DNA of 64,000 bases from Dendrophyllia cribrosa (taxonomy: Eukaryota; Cnidaria; Anthozoa; Scleractinia; Dendrophylliidae): assembly GCA_024195265.1 (NCBI GenBank), contig JAJLRJ010000005.1, positions 21,848,355 through 21,912,354 of the forward strand, read 5' to 3'. The notes under the pieces were generated by a model that did no database searches, was not told the DNA's origin, and saw only the letters and a list, made by a program, of their open reading frames with translations. Below are positions 1 to 13,800 of the stretch, one piece after another; the stretch's first letter is position 1; every line of letters starts with the position of its first letter. The position numbers were made by a program, and so were the translations under genes.

Positions 1-122
1 TGGTTTTACTTCTGATTGGTCGAGAAAGTGGCGCGAGATTTTTTAGCCAATCACAAAGCGTAGCAATGCAAAACCAAGGCAATTGTGTAATTACTTTTGA
101 CACTCAATTGAAAACTGCTCTA
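1..122. repeat. Partial MITE (AGAGCGGTTTTCA family)
   Basis: This matches, in reverse, the element at 15806-16067, including the GACACTCAATTGAAAACTGC end. Only one end lies in the window. Confidence 0.6.
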
Positions 123-244
123 AAAAAACAGTATAAATGAAAACAAACTAAAGTAAAGCGACAACAACACAATGGTAGGACAAAGGACAATGTATACACT
201 AATAAACTCAGTGGTCTGGATGACATCGGTATGTTTTGACCTTG

Positions 245-452
245 ACAGATGAGGTTTGAGTTATCGAGGGTATAAATATAAAGAAAATGACTTGAAGGGA
301 AAACGAAATCACTTCGAGTTAGCGGGAGGTTCGAGTTTCCAGGGGTAAAATTATAGTAACTATATAAAGCAAAACCAGGGCAAATCGATTTTGGTTCGAG
401 TTAGCGCGAGGTTCGAGTTACCGAGGGTTTGAGTTATCAGGATTCAACTGTA
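245..452. repeat. Interspersed GGTTCGAGTTA repeat
   Basis: Short variants of GTTCGAGTTA(G/C)C recur at least five times. No coding potential is seen. Confidence 0.45.
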
Positions 453-698
453 TACCTTAAGTGAATTAATATCATGTAAAATAAAAACCGCGAAGACAAG
501 AAACGAGCGGGGACGAAAATGGGTGTGGGGTGGGTGGGTGTAGGTAATAATTTCGTCATAGTTGGGCTGAAAGGCTTCACGGTCGCTGTTGCACTCCACA
601 CTCACTGCCGCGCTCCTCGCTTTTTCCACTACAACTGTATGTAATAAAAAAGAAACGGCTGTAAAACTTCTAATAAATTCGTCTGTTTGCGAAAGAGG

Positions 699-1622
699 CT
701 AACATTTTAAAGTACGAGAAAACAATTTCGTAAAGGTCCTCTTACCAAGCTTCCTGGACGAAAATTTATCTTGGTTTCGATGTATAGCCACTGCTTGAGA
801 AGAAACCACACCATCAATATGTCTTCTAACTTTTCGATTCTGGTGCACTGGATGCGAGTGTTTCTTTGAGAATGGCACAACATCCGAATACTGGCTGGAA
901 CCCCCCTGACTACTCGAAACTGAAGACGCACTTGACCCTGGCTTCCATGAGCGAGGCGCGTCCAAGACGTCACGTGAAATAACAGTGTCTCCTGTGGATG
1001 TTGATTGGTCAATTAAAAGTGAGGTGACATCGGAGTCGTCACTGTTAGTCGAGAGAGACTGTCTGTCAAGTGTCTGTGAATATTCACTGCTTGCAACACT
1101 GTCCTTCTTTGGCGAAGAACTGTGCAATGGAAGCACAATCTCCTCCATTTCATCGCCATCATTGAGATCACAGTCACTACTCACTCTCGAATTTAAATCT
1201 GTTGTAAGTGACGAAACCGAGCCTCTGTCAAGTTCCCGTTCATTTTCAATGTGAACAACTGGCCTGGGTCGTAAACGCTCTTTTAGGCCTTTATTTTGAT
1301 GGTTTCTGCCGGCTCGTCCTACGGTGTGTGTTTTACCATCAATCGTGCAACCGGAATGTCCCCTGTCAGAGGCAACATCACGGGGGACTGCATTCTGAGC
1401 CTTGACGTCCACCTCTAGTTCATTTGGGTGAATGGAGCCATCATCAAGAGGTCCTCGCTCTGGCGGCCCTTGTGATGCAAACGCAAGACCTGAAGTCCTG
1501 GCCGGGGTCGCGGTTTGAGAAACATGAGCTTGGAAACTTGATATCAAGCTCCGTACTTCGTGCAGTAATGTCTTGAGGTCATCTGCAACTTCGTCGTTAT
1601 TTTTGGAAGAGGCATCACCTGC
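699..1622 (-). CDS. CCDC158: CCDC158-like exon 20 (C-terminal region)
   Basis: It opens after a T-rich CCAAG acceptor. NDEVADDLKTLLHEVRSLIS matches the DLKQLLQELRSVI helix of CCDC158, and a long Ser/Asp-rich tail follows. Read straight on it stops at 699, but a strong donor (CTTG|GTAAGA) lies at 746/745. No minus-strand AATAAA occurs between 699 and 1, and the human protein has a further C-terminal coiled coil, so the gene probably continues left of the window. Confidence 0.8.
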   Translation of the reverse strand, partial: AGDASSKNNDEVADDLKTLLHEVRSLISSFQAHVSQTATPARTSGLAFASQGPPERGPLDDGSIHPNELEVDVKAQNAVPRDVASDRGHSGCTIDGKTHTVGRAGRNHQNKGLKERLRPRPVVHIENERELDRGSVSSLTTDLNSRVSSDCDLNDGDEMEEIVLPLHSSSPKKDSVASSEYSQTLDRQSLSTNSDDSDVTSLLIDQSTSTGDTVISRDVLDAPRSWKPGSSASSVSSSQGGSSQYSDVVPFSKKHSHPVHQNRKVRRHIDGVVSSQAVAIHRNQDKFSSRKLGKRTFTKLFSRTLKC

Positions 1623-2972
1623 CTTGGCAAAAAAAGAAAAGAAAAAAAAAAAAGAAAGCATTTACAGAGTGAGGATAGGAGAGGGGGTAAATGCAATCCT
1701 ACCTAAACTGTAGCAAAGCTGAACTTCACATAATTATCTTATAATCAACTTATCCTTCATACTTGGGTAAAACAAAAATACTTTGTATCAAGAGTACCAG
1801 ACACTCAGAGAGTAGACGGCAAAGAAAACTGATACTGTTACCATCCGCTCCCTTGTGAATAACACCGAAAAAAAAACTTCATACAATTACTAGGGTTTTC
1901 ATCTTAAGAAACTGCCCAGAAGAAACCGGAACTACTGAATTTTTATTGGAAAAACAAACCACGAAAAGCAAAAAAAATGTAATTGGATGCAGAAAAAGTT
2001 TCTATCACAGTACAAGTACACGAATGTAGCCACATAAGGAAAGTCATGAAGTAATAAGACTGCTGTGCGTGTATCCTGCGCGCAGACGTATCCTATTTCC
2101 TTTACTTAACGCGGTTAGCATGAGATTCCATCCGCCAACACCACCTCGGACGCCTTACTGAGATTTATATAACGGAGTAAATGTTTAGCTTTCAGTTGAG
2201 TTTAGGGTTAGCAGTTAATATAGTTAAAAATAGGCCTAAATAACCCGAGAAGTAGGTGGTACTCTGGTGCGGTAGGCTATGAAAGCCTAAGCCTAGCTGA
2301 GGTCACAGCTGTCACAGGTTCAATCATGAGAGGGGATTTTAGATTTTCTTTTTTACAGTTATTACAAATTTATTGAAAATAAAATATTAAGTGTCGACAT
2401 CACGTTATATAATTCTCAGTAAGTGTCCGAGGTGGTGTTGGTGGATGGAATCTAATGCTGACCACTTCACGCCGAAATAGAAGACGTCTGCACGTAGGCC
2501 ACTACATGTATGTGCGTTGTTATTTTCGGATTGTTACAGTAAACAAATGATTCATATTTGTTTTTAAGGACGAAGAAACATCGTACAGACACCACCCCCG
2601 AAAGCTTTGGTTTGCACGTACGAATTAGCAGAATTTAAGATCTTTGCAAAAACGACCAGGCGTGCTTACCTCTCGAGACTGCGCACTTTGCGTTAGTTGC
2701 CCAGTTTCCAGCTCTGCTATTGCAGGATGTGAGCCCTGGGTTGGAGCAAGAAGAGTCGGAGGGTCTTTGGCGGCCATAAGAACTGAACCGTAATTTGCTT
2801 GCGTGGTCAGCGGAGGCCATCTAGAAATAGAAAACAATAACAAACCAACAGACAAGTCATGAAGTATTTTTTAACTAATCACGAATACTCCTTGTCACGA
2901 ATAAAGTAAGGTGAGACTGAGAGGAAATTGCAAAGTGTGAGCTGTATGGACGGGGGCGTGGCAATAATTCCT

Positions 2973-3011
<39 letters not shown>

Positions 3012-6000
3012 AGCTAGGTACCTAAGCTTACACACAAAATGCTCCTAGAACAGTGTGAGAAAGATATCAAAAGCAAACGTGGGGATTTTTCCATCCATTT
3101 CCATCGATGCCATAAGTGTCTAAAGTACTCGTTAACAGTTGCAGTGCACAAGTAACAGTGATTCTGAACAAAACTAAACCTGATAACTTGTATATGCATG
3201 AAATAAATGCCTATGAATTGGGGGGGAGGGGGGAGAGGGGGATAATGCGAAAGACAACATCGCACACAGTGTTTTTCACTTCTAAATTGGAGTTAAATTA
3301 ACTCCTTACTCTGAAGTTAATTTTTTCGACGTTATTTCAACTCCAAAGTTATTTTGCTGTGTAGTACAGTAAATTAACTCCATTAGCTGTTGGAGTTAAA
3401 ATGACTCCGCCAAAAGAAGTCTAGTTTATCTCCACTTTTGGAGTTAAAATAACTCTTTGGAAATTTACAGTGCAGTTTACGCATGCAGGAGTTGCATAAA
3501 AGAGTTGCATCTGAACGTTTGCACAGGACTCACAAAGGTTATGGGTAAAATCTGGCTCAAATTGCATCTCCTTCAGCTGCTACATAACTGTGATGATCTC
3601 TTTGTCTTTAAAACTGAACCTTAAAGTTTTCGGGTTTCTGCATTGGTTTCGATTTGTGCAAATGTGTCATTTATCATTTGGTTGTTACAGCGTCGACAAA
3701 ACACTGGTCTTTTATCCAACGAGTCCATTATTCTCGGAAATCGTAAATAATAGTTTTGTGTATCAGCTCAATGAAATAATCGGGATTATTATTAGAAAGC
3801 AAAACAATTCTCGAGCTTTCATAGAGTGCCCTGTTTGATTAATTCTTAGTATTTTTTCTCAGTTTGTACCGGTATAATGGTTAATATCAATGTTACCTGA
3901 ATCCAGTGTTTAGTTTCGTCAAAAGTTCAACCAAGGATGCAGAATCTGGTCTGATGGAAACAGGAGCTTTTGAGGTCCGCTCCAGTTCCTGCGTTTTAAA
4001 AGACAATAGATAAAATTTATCAGTTATCTCACCTCTGGAAATACATTTTACTCTCTAAAGCCGTAGTCGATTCATGCCACAGATAACGAATTAAGCACTG
4101 ACAATGGTCAGGTTCCTGTCTTGTGGATACTGTTGTATAACCAGGCGTTCTTTGGGAGGTTAGAGAGGCGAGGGGGGGGGGGGGGGGTGGTTGCTGAATC
4201 AAAATCAAGATACAATGTTCAGTGTTTTTTACCTTGACTTCAAGGAGTGCTTGAGCTTCAGTCTTGCCATTTCTTGTTCCATCCTCTCTATGATACCTTG
4301 TGAGTCTGCATGTTTCAAAGCCGCCTAATAACAGAAAAAAGACATTACCAGAAATCGTGGACATTTCGCGCCCGCGTGGAGTAGTCAGCGGAGTGTCTTA
4401 CTGCAGTAGGATTGAAAGCAAACAAGATGGCGGCAAGGACTTCGGGGAATCAAGTTCCTGACAAACTCTTGCATAATTTAAGCACAGTTGACCTTTTTTA
4501 TGACAGGGAAAGGAAGAGAAAATATATAAAAAATATCAGACATGATCGCGAAACCTTTCAAGAGAAGCTATGAACGAATCAGGGTTCGTACTCTTTTCAG
4601 GTTTTAAAATTCCATGACTTTCCATGACCTTTTCCATGACCTTTTCAAATTTTCCATGACCTAGAGTTAAGCAGTTGTTTTCGAAATTTTGTCAAAACAA
4701 TCATTGCTTCAAGGTATTTTCCGACATTGTAACCCAGTTGAACAAAAACAGTAAGCAACGCTTTTAATGAAGTATAAAATGTGTTCTTTTTCTTACAGTA
4801 AAGTTAAAAATGCTGAAATGTGTTCAGAGATTAGCACTCTTCTTTGTGAGCTCTCTGAGCTCATCTTCAATTTTTTCCAAGGCACCCTCTTTCTCTTTTG
4901 CTGATTTTCTCAATGCATTTGACTTAGAGAGGAGAATTAGCTTGGCTTTTTCTTCAGCTTCTTTTGCTAGAGAGTCTGCATCAAATTGCAGGGCAGAAAT
5001 GGAACTTGCAAGGCGCTTTTTCTTTTTCTCTAACTCTGCTTTTTCCTCAAGGATTGCTTTCCGCTTGTTGTTCTTCGCTGCTTGCTGCTTCTCTGCTTTC
5101 TGCTCTTCAAGATAGGCAAGGTAACGTTGTCTCCCTCCACTAGCTGCTGTGAGAAGTTCCCTGCAAACTACCAACTGATTCAACCCTCCAATGCTGAGAA
5201 TGTGGTCATGAATTATACGCTGGGCAATAAAAGTCTGTTCTTTCATGTTCTCAATCATGACTTGGCGGTTTACTGAAAAACCTCTTTCCACACTTGCTTG
5301 CCCATGGGAAAGAATTAAGAGTTTTCTTATCAGATCCCACAGCTTGGACAGAGAGCTGACAGGAGTAATATGATTCTGAAGAAATACATCCAGTCTGTCT
5401 ATCTTGAAGCTGAATTCCTCAAAGGCTGACCTCTCAACCTTAATAGCTCGATCAACAAACTCAGAGTACTGCAAAACTAAAGAATCACAATCACGCATGT
5501 CCATTCTCTTGCATTCAACCAACTTCTTCAGCACTACTTTAAACTTTGCACAGCATGCTTCTTTGTCTTGCACAATCAAGTTGGGGTCCAGACACATCAG
5601 ATTTCTTGCCAAAGAGTAGGCTATGGGGGTCTTCTCAAACAGTTTGCTCACAGCTTTGCTTAAGAAGGACTTGAACTCACTTTTGAACTGGTAAATCTGA
5701 AAGAAGCAATAAATAATTTAAAAGTTGAGCATAGTTTGTAAATGACAAATCTTTATGAACCAGGTCATACTGATACTATTGCAAACCTAGCTGCAGGCAA
5801 CTCAATTGAAACTTCTCGAAAGGAAAATGTGAGAGAATAAAGGTTCAGAAAGTCAAGACAATAGGATACAAAAGAAGAAGAAATATTGGGTCAGGCATTG
5901 GTAAGAGCAGAGGCCCTTTCCAGCCCAGGGTCTTTCTTCAAGTCTATGAAGTTTTTCAGTCAGGGTTGCCTGTCAGTGTGGAGAAGCCTTTGATGCAATA

Positions 6001-9000
6001 TTACCTTTTATATGGTTGGGTTTCGTCCACTGAGGCTAAATAAGAAGCAATATTTTATCCACCCTTTAACAGTTCAGTGAAATATTTTTTATCAATTTTG
6101 TACAATGCACATTTACTACTCTAATAGGGATTAAAAACTATGATCATTTCTTTTCATTACTTGCTTTAGAAAATAGTAGTAAATTGTTAATAATTTAAAA
6201 ATCCACAGTAATTAAGTGTTTACAACTAAATTAAGAAAAGAAAACAATGTAGTTACCTGGCGATCACTAACTTTTTTGTCTGCCTGCAATTTCTTGAGCT
6301 TGTCCACAGCAACAAATCCAGGATCTACCTTGTTAATCTCAAGGTAAATATTCTTATCTGAGAGGTCCACTTTTAGAAGCTTTAAAGCTGAGGTTGCTTT
6401 CTGGAGTACATCAGACTTGACAAATCTCTTCATTAACCCTTCAATTATCTTTTGTAGAGTGCTAACCATGAATGGCAGAAGTGGGTTGTCACTTTGGAAC
6501 AGTGCCAGAAAGGGATGAAGCTGGTTTGCAACTGACTCAAAAGCTGCCATCTTTGCTGGCATGAGTGGATCTTGGACAGCATCTCTTACAATCTTGAAAG
6601 ATTTTGATGTTGGTTCACAGTATTTTTTGTCAATTTGTACTTTTCGAACATACTGAATGACTTTGTCCCAAATTTCCTGAGCTCGCAACACAACAGGTAC
6701 GTTCTCAAGCCATCGGTGTTTGCAAACCTTTAAAGGAAACACATCACTTGCTGTTATTTCTGTAAAATCTTGTCTCCGTGCTGGTGAGTCCACAAACAGC
6801 CAGTATAAAGATGAAAGGATCTCTTCTATGTTCCATTCGGATGCCTTTGCACCAGTCTTGAAGGCGTTGTGAACTACATGTAGCCCACAAGAACCAACAT
6901 TGATTAAAGTCGATGCATCTTCCCCAGCCTCACAAATCTGTTCTTGCATTAAATCATGAAACTTCCAATTCCATTTGGCCCATCCATTGATATCTGTAAT
7001 ATCTTGGATTTGTCAATTTTACAACTGTTAAGACATTCTGTCATCTTAACCAGCAAGTCATTGGCAGTTCCATGTCCCATGAACGAGGAGGTCAGGTATC
7101 TCGTTTGCACACTTTCATTCTTTTTATCCCAAAATCTGATGTGAACATCCATTTGTTTAGTCTGTGTGACTTTGTTTTGTGATTCATCAAATAACAAAAC
7201 AAAATCCTCAAGTTTTTTCACCTCATCAAGCAGATGCCGATGGAAAAATGGTGCAATTCCAAAACATGCAAGATATGCACATTTTTTCTCTCCACAACTA
7301 AACTTGCTGGCAATAGCGCTATCTGGAAACATTCGTTCAAAGAGTTGGGCAATATCCTCACAACTTTTATAACTATAGTGACTTAATACAACCTTTAATG
7401 CCCATAGAACTTCTGCAGCCAGGTGTTCATTTGATGAAAAATGAGATGTCATGTCTTTTGGTTTGGATGGCTGGTCAGGTGTCCTAGCTGCACCTCCTGG
7501 TACAGGTTGTTCTTGCACAGGCTCAGCAACTGGCAAGAAGTTCCTCAAACTACTGTTGCCCTTGGCATCTAAATTCAAAATTAATGTTGATTAAAAAATG
7601 GATCCGAAAACTGTTGAAAACTACTAATTGCTGGAGAACCATTTGCCTGCAAAAATTAAATCAACTAAAGTTTCAAAGCAACGTTGGGCAAGACTTTTGT
7701 GTAAGTTGTGGCTCTTAAAAGAGCCATTGTTTGAAGTAAGCTCAATATTCAGTGATAAGATTCTTTCTTAGCCTTCTCCTCTATGTCATCTAGGTTGGAT
7801 AACACGGCCATTGCATTTCTTTCAAAGGAAAGAAAGCAATTTATAAGCACCAACAAATCTTGGAAGTCTTCCTCTGTGGGTAGAATAAGATTTTCTATTG
7901 TCGTTTGCAAATTTAGTTCGTGCTCTTTAAGTTCTTCAAGTAAATTCAAGCGCTCATCGCATATAAAGTCGAGAACAAGTCTGACATCCATAATGGCTTC
8001 CCTTCTCAAAGCTAAGTAAAAGATTTAAGCGCGAAAATAACCAAGGTATCAGAGGGGGGGGGGGGGGGGGGGGGGGGGGGTTTCATATTGATATACCAGA
8101 GCGTAAGAAAAAGGCGGGCAAACTCTCAAGTCAGTTTATTCGCTCTATAAAAAAGATTGCTTAAATCGTTGGGCTTATCTACTGCAAAAAGTGTAGAACG
8201 TGGCAGAAGAAACAATTTCACAAACTTTTACAGCTCACCTTCAGCAGCATCAACATGCTTCTTCGATTTCATGTGGCTTTTCACAGCCGCTTCTCCCATG
8301 TTCTGGATGTCAAAACTCTTCATACAAACTTTACATCTTGCCTCACCATTTGACCTGCCTCTCTCAATCCAATTCGAAAATTGCGCGTTGGTTAACCAAA
8401 CCTCCTGAAATTTGCATTTTCCGGGCATAATCCACTTTTATATAAGCTTAATAATATTTACGGACGAAGTGAAGCGAAGATCAAATAAACAAAGCACTCA
8501 CGGGAAGTTTCACATGAGTGATCACAACGATGTTCCGCGTGAAGGCACACGTGCCTTAAAAGCATTTGATTGGCTCATTCTATATGGGCTGACAAATTTG
8601 CATAAGTCAAGCGCTGGCAAAACGTTTGCGTTAGCGTGATGTTTATTTCTACTGAACTAGAAATACTTGTCTCGCAGAACCTCGCGAAGCTCGGGGGAGG
8701 GTGCACCGCGGGTCGAAACTTTGGAGGCGTCTCGATTTGCGTATGAGGCTTTTCGCCATTCCACTTCGTCTTCTTTTAAATCAAATACGTTGGTAAAAGG
8801 TCATTGAAAGGTCCTTTCGATGGTTCGCACCGCTGTCTCACGCTGCGCTGTTGCCAGGCAACTGCAGGACACCTTCAAAGCGAGGAATTAAAGTCCGTTT
8901 CTGAGTCGCCTGATTTTTTATCAATTGTTTTTTGTTTTCATCTTGATTGATTTATATTCCCAAAACGTATGCTGCCTTTGTGATTTTGTACCATGAAATA

Positions 9001-10851
9001 ATTTTCCATGACTTTTCATGACCCACACGTAAATTCCATGACTTTCCAGGCCTGGAAAAGTAAATTTACAATTCCATGACTTTCCAGGTTTTTCCATGAC
9101 CGTACGAACCCTGCGAATATTTTGTTTTTATTTACTCAGTTTTACAGTCTGGTTTATATTTGGCGCCTGATCTTCGTAAAAATCTTCGTTTTTACAGCTG
9201 TTTTGGAAGTATCTTGTCGGCATGAAATGGCTCTTTTTACGAGCGATTTGAAAACAAAAAACTATGCTGTATTCAATACGAGTTAGAATAAATTGACTTA
9301 TTCAAGGGTTGTTCTTCAAATCAACGAGCATTTGGCATAGGGTTCACCATTTTTAGAGACAATGTATGGCAAAAATAGCGTCGAACAAGCATCAGAATGG
9401 AGATATCTCGGGAAGTAAGTAGCCTAACGGCTTACCAGTTGTTTTCAAGTTAGATGCATTGCATAATCGACACAGAACACCTATCGAGTTAAAGCTACGG
9501 GATCTGTAAGATCGTATTTGTTTTGTTTTAGAAAGTTTTCAATTTCCCATACATTTTCTTACACGATTCTGGTGCCATTAACGACGTACCGCGCACGCGC
9601 GTCCGCCATTTTGTCCCAGATTTCTGGCAATGAAGAAATTAAGCTGTGCTTGGCTCACATTGGTTGGTACGGCACACATTTACTAATCACTCTAAACCCC
9701 CCTCCCCCCCCCCCCCCCCCCCCCCCCCCAAAAAAAAATAACAACAACAACAACAGACAAACTAACAACTATTCGTATATTAAATGGCGACCAATAGAAT
9801 GGTAAAGTTATACAGTACAATCTCGACTACTCGGCAATTCCGGCAATGCTTATGCACTGCAAATTGAGGGAGAGGGACACCCTAAAAGGTACCAGAATGT
9901 CGTTTGATTGGCGTGGCTCAAAATAATTTTTACCCCTGAGAGGGTACCAATTCTAAAACAACACATGTCATTTTCTGTCATATTTTTTCGGCTCAATACC
10001 CTAAAAGGAACCGCGATAATTCTAACGGTGGTCATTTTAGATTTTAGTACCCTAAGCGGTACCAATCTACAAATATTGACCCCTAAATGGTACAACGAGC
10101 ACCCCCGTCATTTTTATATGGGAGTTCCCCCCTCCGGGGGGAGACGATACCTTTTCTAGCGCTTGTTCCATGTGGTTCAACTGCTTTTTGTATTCATCAA
10201 ACTGTTGTCGAGTCTTTGTCAGCTGAAATTCTAGCTGGTCTCGGTCGACTGTTAATTGTTTTACCGTCTCTGACAGTTCACTGCTTCTTCTCTCATAATA
10301 GCGCGCATCCTACAAGTGCAACAAAAACGTCATAAAAGCAAAACATGATTACTGGGCGAAATAAAATTGCCTTTAATAAGGAGATCGCAGTATAATAGGG
10401 TCTTCATAAAAGTGTTCTCATTATATTCTAATAAACCAATCAGAACTCTTCCCTCTCTTTCCACTGTTGCGGTAACTGGTTGGAAACGCGCGAAAAGTGA
10501 GCTCACACTCGGCTCAACTGCTGAAATGATAACTGCCGCTCTTATTGTGATTGGTTGAAGGGAGCTGCACACGTGTTATAGACCAATCGGAAACTGTTTC
10601 CGTTCGATATGTATTTGTAGCAACAGGTCCCTTACCTTGGAAGCTGTGTTCAGACTTTCAGTCAACCAATGAACTCTGGGAATCAAGGAAGAATCAGAAA
10701 AGTTTAGGCAATAGACGTAAATAAATAAAAAAAGCGGCTAGCTACCACAGGGCATATGATAATTGACATCTTATATAAATTATATAAGAACGATTGGACA
10801 GTAAGTAAACATTCTATAATAAAACCCACCTGAGGGGAATAAGGCAAAAAG

Positions 10852-10882
<31 letters not shown>

Positions 10883-13800
10883 TAGGGGAGAAGAGGAGGA
10901 GTAAGCCCGGTTACCTGTTAACTCGCTTTATTTGCAGTTTTGAAAGTACAGTAAAAGTTACTAAGGTACCAGAGCGTTGCACTCAGGCGAAAAGCTCAAA
11001 CTGGTTTTCGTAGCATGAAGCTTTGATAGCACAGTCCAGTGCATTATAGTATTTCGTTGGCGTTAGGTTTATCTCACAGTTCGCTGGTTACCATGCAACT
11101 ATTTTGTTTAAATTTGCTTTCAGTTTATTGTTTTTTTACTTTTTCTGTCTTTCCTTTGCCTTAGATTACGCTATTTTGTCAAAACTAGTATACGACCAAG
11201 GAAAAAAACCCAACGGAAACAATTTAACAACGCATATATTACATATTACATTACATCTGAGAAAGGGCAATGCAAACGTGAAGTTTTGATTCAAGAGAGT
11301 TGGTAAAATGTTGAGGTGTACTGTCTCTTTTAAGTTCTCATATTTGCTGAAGATGGACAAAAATTGCTCCGAACAGCGCTGTGTTGACAACAAGTAATTA
11401 AAGGGGTTATGTCACCATTTCTAGTGTTATTTTAAAACGCTAAAACACATATTTATGTCAGTGGAAACGCAAAAATAATGGTCCAGTTTTGTTTAAAATT
11501 GCTTTACGAGTATAATGAAACTATAAACAAGTGTCTCTGACTATAGATGGTCAGGATGGAAATGGATTGCAACTTGAAAAATTTGACCAATTTTTTCAAG
11601 TTTGTTCAATGTGTTTTGGATAATTTGCTAAAAACTGATTATGGTTTACTCTTTCTAAAAGAATTTACTTGATATCTTGTTCTTGGTGTTCTAAGAGCAT
11701 TTTGTTTGAGGTAAGATGCCCAGTTTTAATTCTAGCACAGTCTGAGACAAAAACATAAAAACCGCCATGACATGGCCCCTTTAATTAAAAGCTAAACCTA
11801 GACAAGGTTATGGTACATAGCTTGATGGACAACTAACTTGTTTTGCAACGCGTCCAGTTCCCCCCGTTTTGCGGTCACTTCTTGCTGCATGGTCTCTGCT
11901 ACTCGAACAGCTACAAAACAAAACAACCACCAATTTAATAAGTAAACAAATAGTGAGTTTAAGGTAATTTAGCCTGCGTGGCAGGCGTAAACGGGGAGGG
12001 GGGAGGGGGCGCGAAAAAGGAAAGAGGGAGAAGGGAAGGAACGCCTGCTATAAGAACCGGGCTATTAGCATTACGCCCACCCATTTGCTTGTAATCAAAT
12101 TACGTCAACTGTCAATACGTTCACCAATCAGAAACTGGCACGCGCTTTTACGCATGGATGACTTCACGCGGGAATTTACTTTGTTTACCGCCCAGCGCGA
12201 ATTAGCCAATCAGAATTTGCGGCCGCCAGCGTCCGCAGAAATGAACAAATGGGGGTCTTTATTGCAGGCGTCCTTTCCCTCTCTCCCCAGTTCCCTTCTC
12301 CCCGACGCCTGCTACGCAGGCTAAAGGTAATTCCACTGAAATAGAATTTACAATAGATTCTTGTTCAAACTTTGCCTACGAGATCAGATATTCATTATAT
12401 GAGAACTTCAATTTTAAAATAAAAAATGGGGCTGCCCGTGTTGGTTAGGAGCTGTCAGGCATCGAATATGCCCTATTTTGGCATTTTAGCAGTGTTGTTA
12501 TAGAAGTGCATTGCCATTATTTGAATATTCCTTAAAACTCAAAAACTCATGAGAACATGCTAAAGACATCGCATACATTGCGTTGGACATAGGTAAACTT
12601 TTTACATTGAATTTCGTTTTAGACAAAGAAGTCTTAGCGCTAGGCAAATATCAGACAAAATCCGTTTTCCTGATTGCTAAAATGCAAAACAGAGAAACTG
12701 CAGTTCAGCTCTCTTTCTCTCATTTATTAAATTATCAACAACAACAAATTCAGTAACAAGTCTAAAGCCCCGTCTACACGAGCAATTTTTATGTGGCAAC
12801 TGAATGTGGCAATTTTTATTTGCCCGTGTAGATGATGCACCCCTACACGAGCAATTTTTATGTGGCAACTGTATGTGGCAATTTTTATTTGCCCGTGTAG
12901 ATGGTCGACAAATATTTGTTGTTAATTTGCGTCAGTAACAATTTCGCACAGCGGAGGGATTGGGTTCTACAGATGACGTCGATATAATTGTCACATTTTA
13001 TGTGGCGTCTCGTCCACACGGAAAATTGCCACATAAAAATTGCTCGTGTAGACGGGGTTTAAGTCAAGTTATAGACGCAACCGTCATTATATCAGGCATG
13101 CTTCGTGTTGTTGCTTCGTGTTGCGGACGTCAACATGGACTACCTTTGCCACTCATGTCTCCCTTTGTTTTAAGAAGTTTTCGTGTCAGGGCCAAGTCCT
13201 GTTCTGAACCTGCAATACAAAGACATTTACAAGTATCAAAGTATGTAAGATATTTTATTTACGGTGTACATTGTAATTTAAGATCTGGAGTCTAACGTTT
13301 GTACAAGCAAACATTGAATGAACTTGCCCCAGACTATCTTCAATGTCTCTTCACTCAACGCCACGTTAATGATTATAACCTAAGAAATCTTGAAGGAAAG
13401 CTTTCGCTGCCCAAGCCAAATACTAATTACCTAAAACGAAGTTTTTGCTACAGCGGGGCCTGTTTGTGGAACAACTTGCCCCAAGATTTAAAAAGCGTTT
13501 GTTCTATTGGGCAGTTTAAACGGGGTATTAAGAAAGTATCTGAGATATCGGATTCCCACACGGCAATCATGTAAAGCAGTTGTACAAGTTTTAATTTTTA
13601 ATTATTAACTTAACTGATGATTCTCCGTGTTTAAATAAAGATTTACATTACATTACATTACAAGCTGAGCTCAAGTCTTCTTTAAGTCAAATGAAAACGA
13701 GATTCGACGTGAGTTCAGACTCTTTGAGAGGGGTTAGAAGCCTGGATGACCGTCCGTATTTCTGCGCGAATCCACCGAACCGAAAGCAAATACAATACAA

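Larger units (their letters stand above)
4580..9113 (-). mobile_element. Complete hAT-family DNA transposon (4,534 bp)
   Basis: Terminal inverted repeats CAGGGTTCGTAC / GTACGAACCCTG are followed inwards by repeated CCATGACTTTCC subterminal motifs at both ends. A 5-bp direct repeat CGAAT directly abuts both ends (4575-4579, 9114-9118). It lies in the CCDC158-like intron between exons 16 and 17, same orientation, and contains a spliced transposase gene. A five-base duplication is shorter than the usual eight for hAT; some hAT subgroups are reported with 5-6 bp. Confidence 0.85.

Noticed and set aside
985..1405. Plus-strand frames opposite exon 20
   Set aside because: Antisense shadows of the CCDC158-like C-terminal exon.
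2275..2335. Functional tRNA gene in the GGTT MITE core
   Set aside because: A- and B-box-like motifs are present, but no acceptor stem or anticodon arm folds properly.
3951..3993. Longer form of CCDC158-like exon 18 using the acceptor AAAACGCAG
   Set aside because: In the phase left by exon 17 it runs into a stop; the downstream acceptor keeps the frame.
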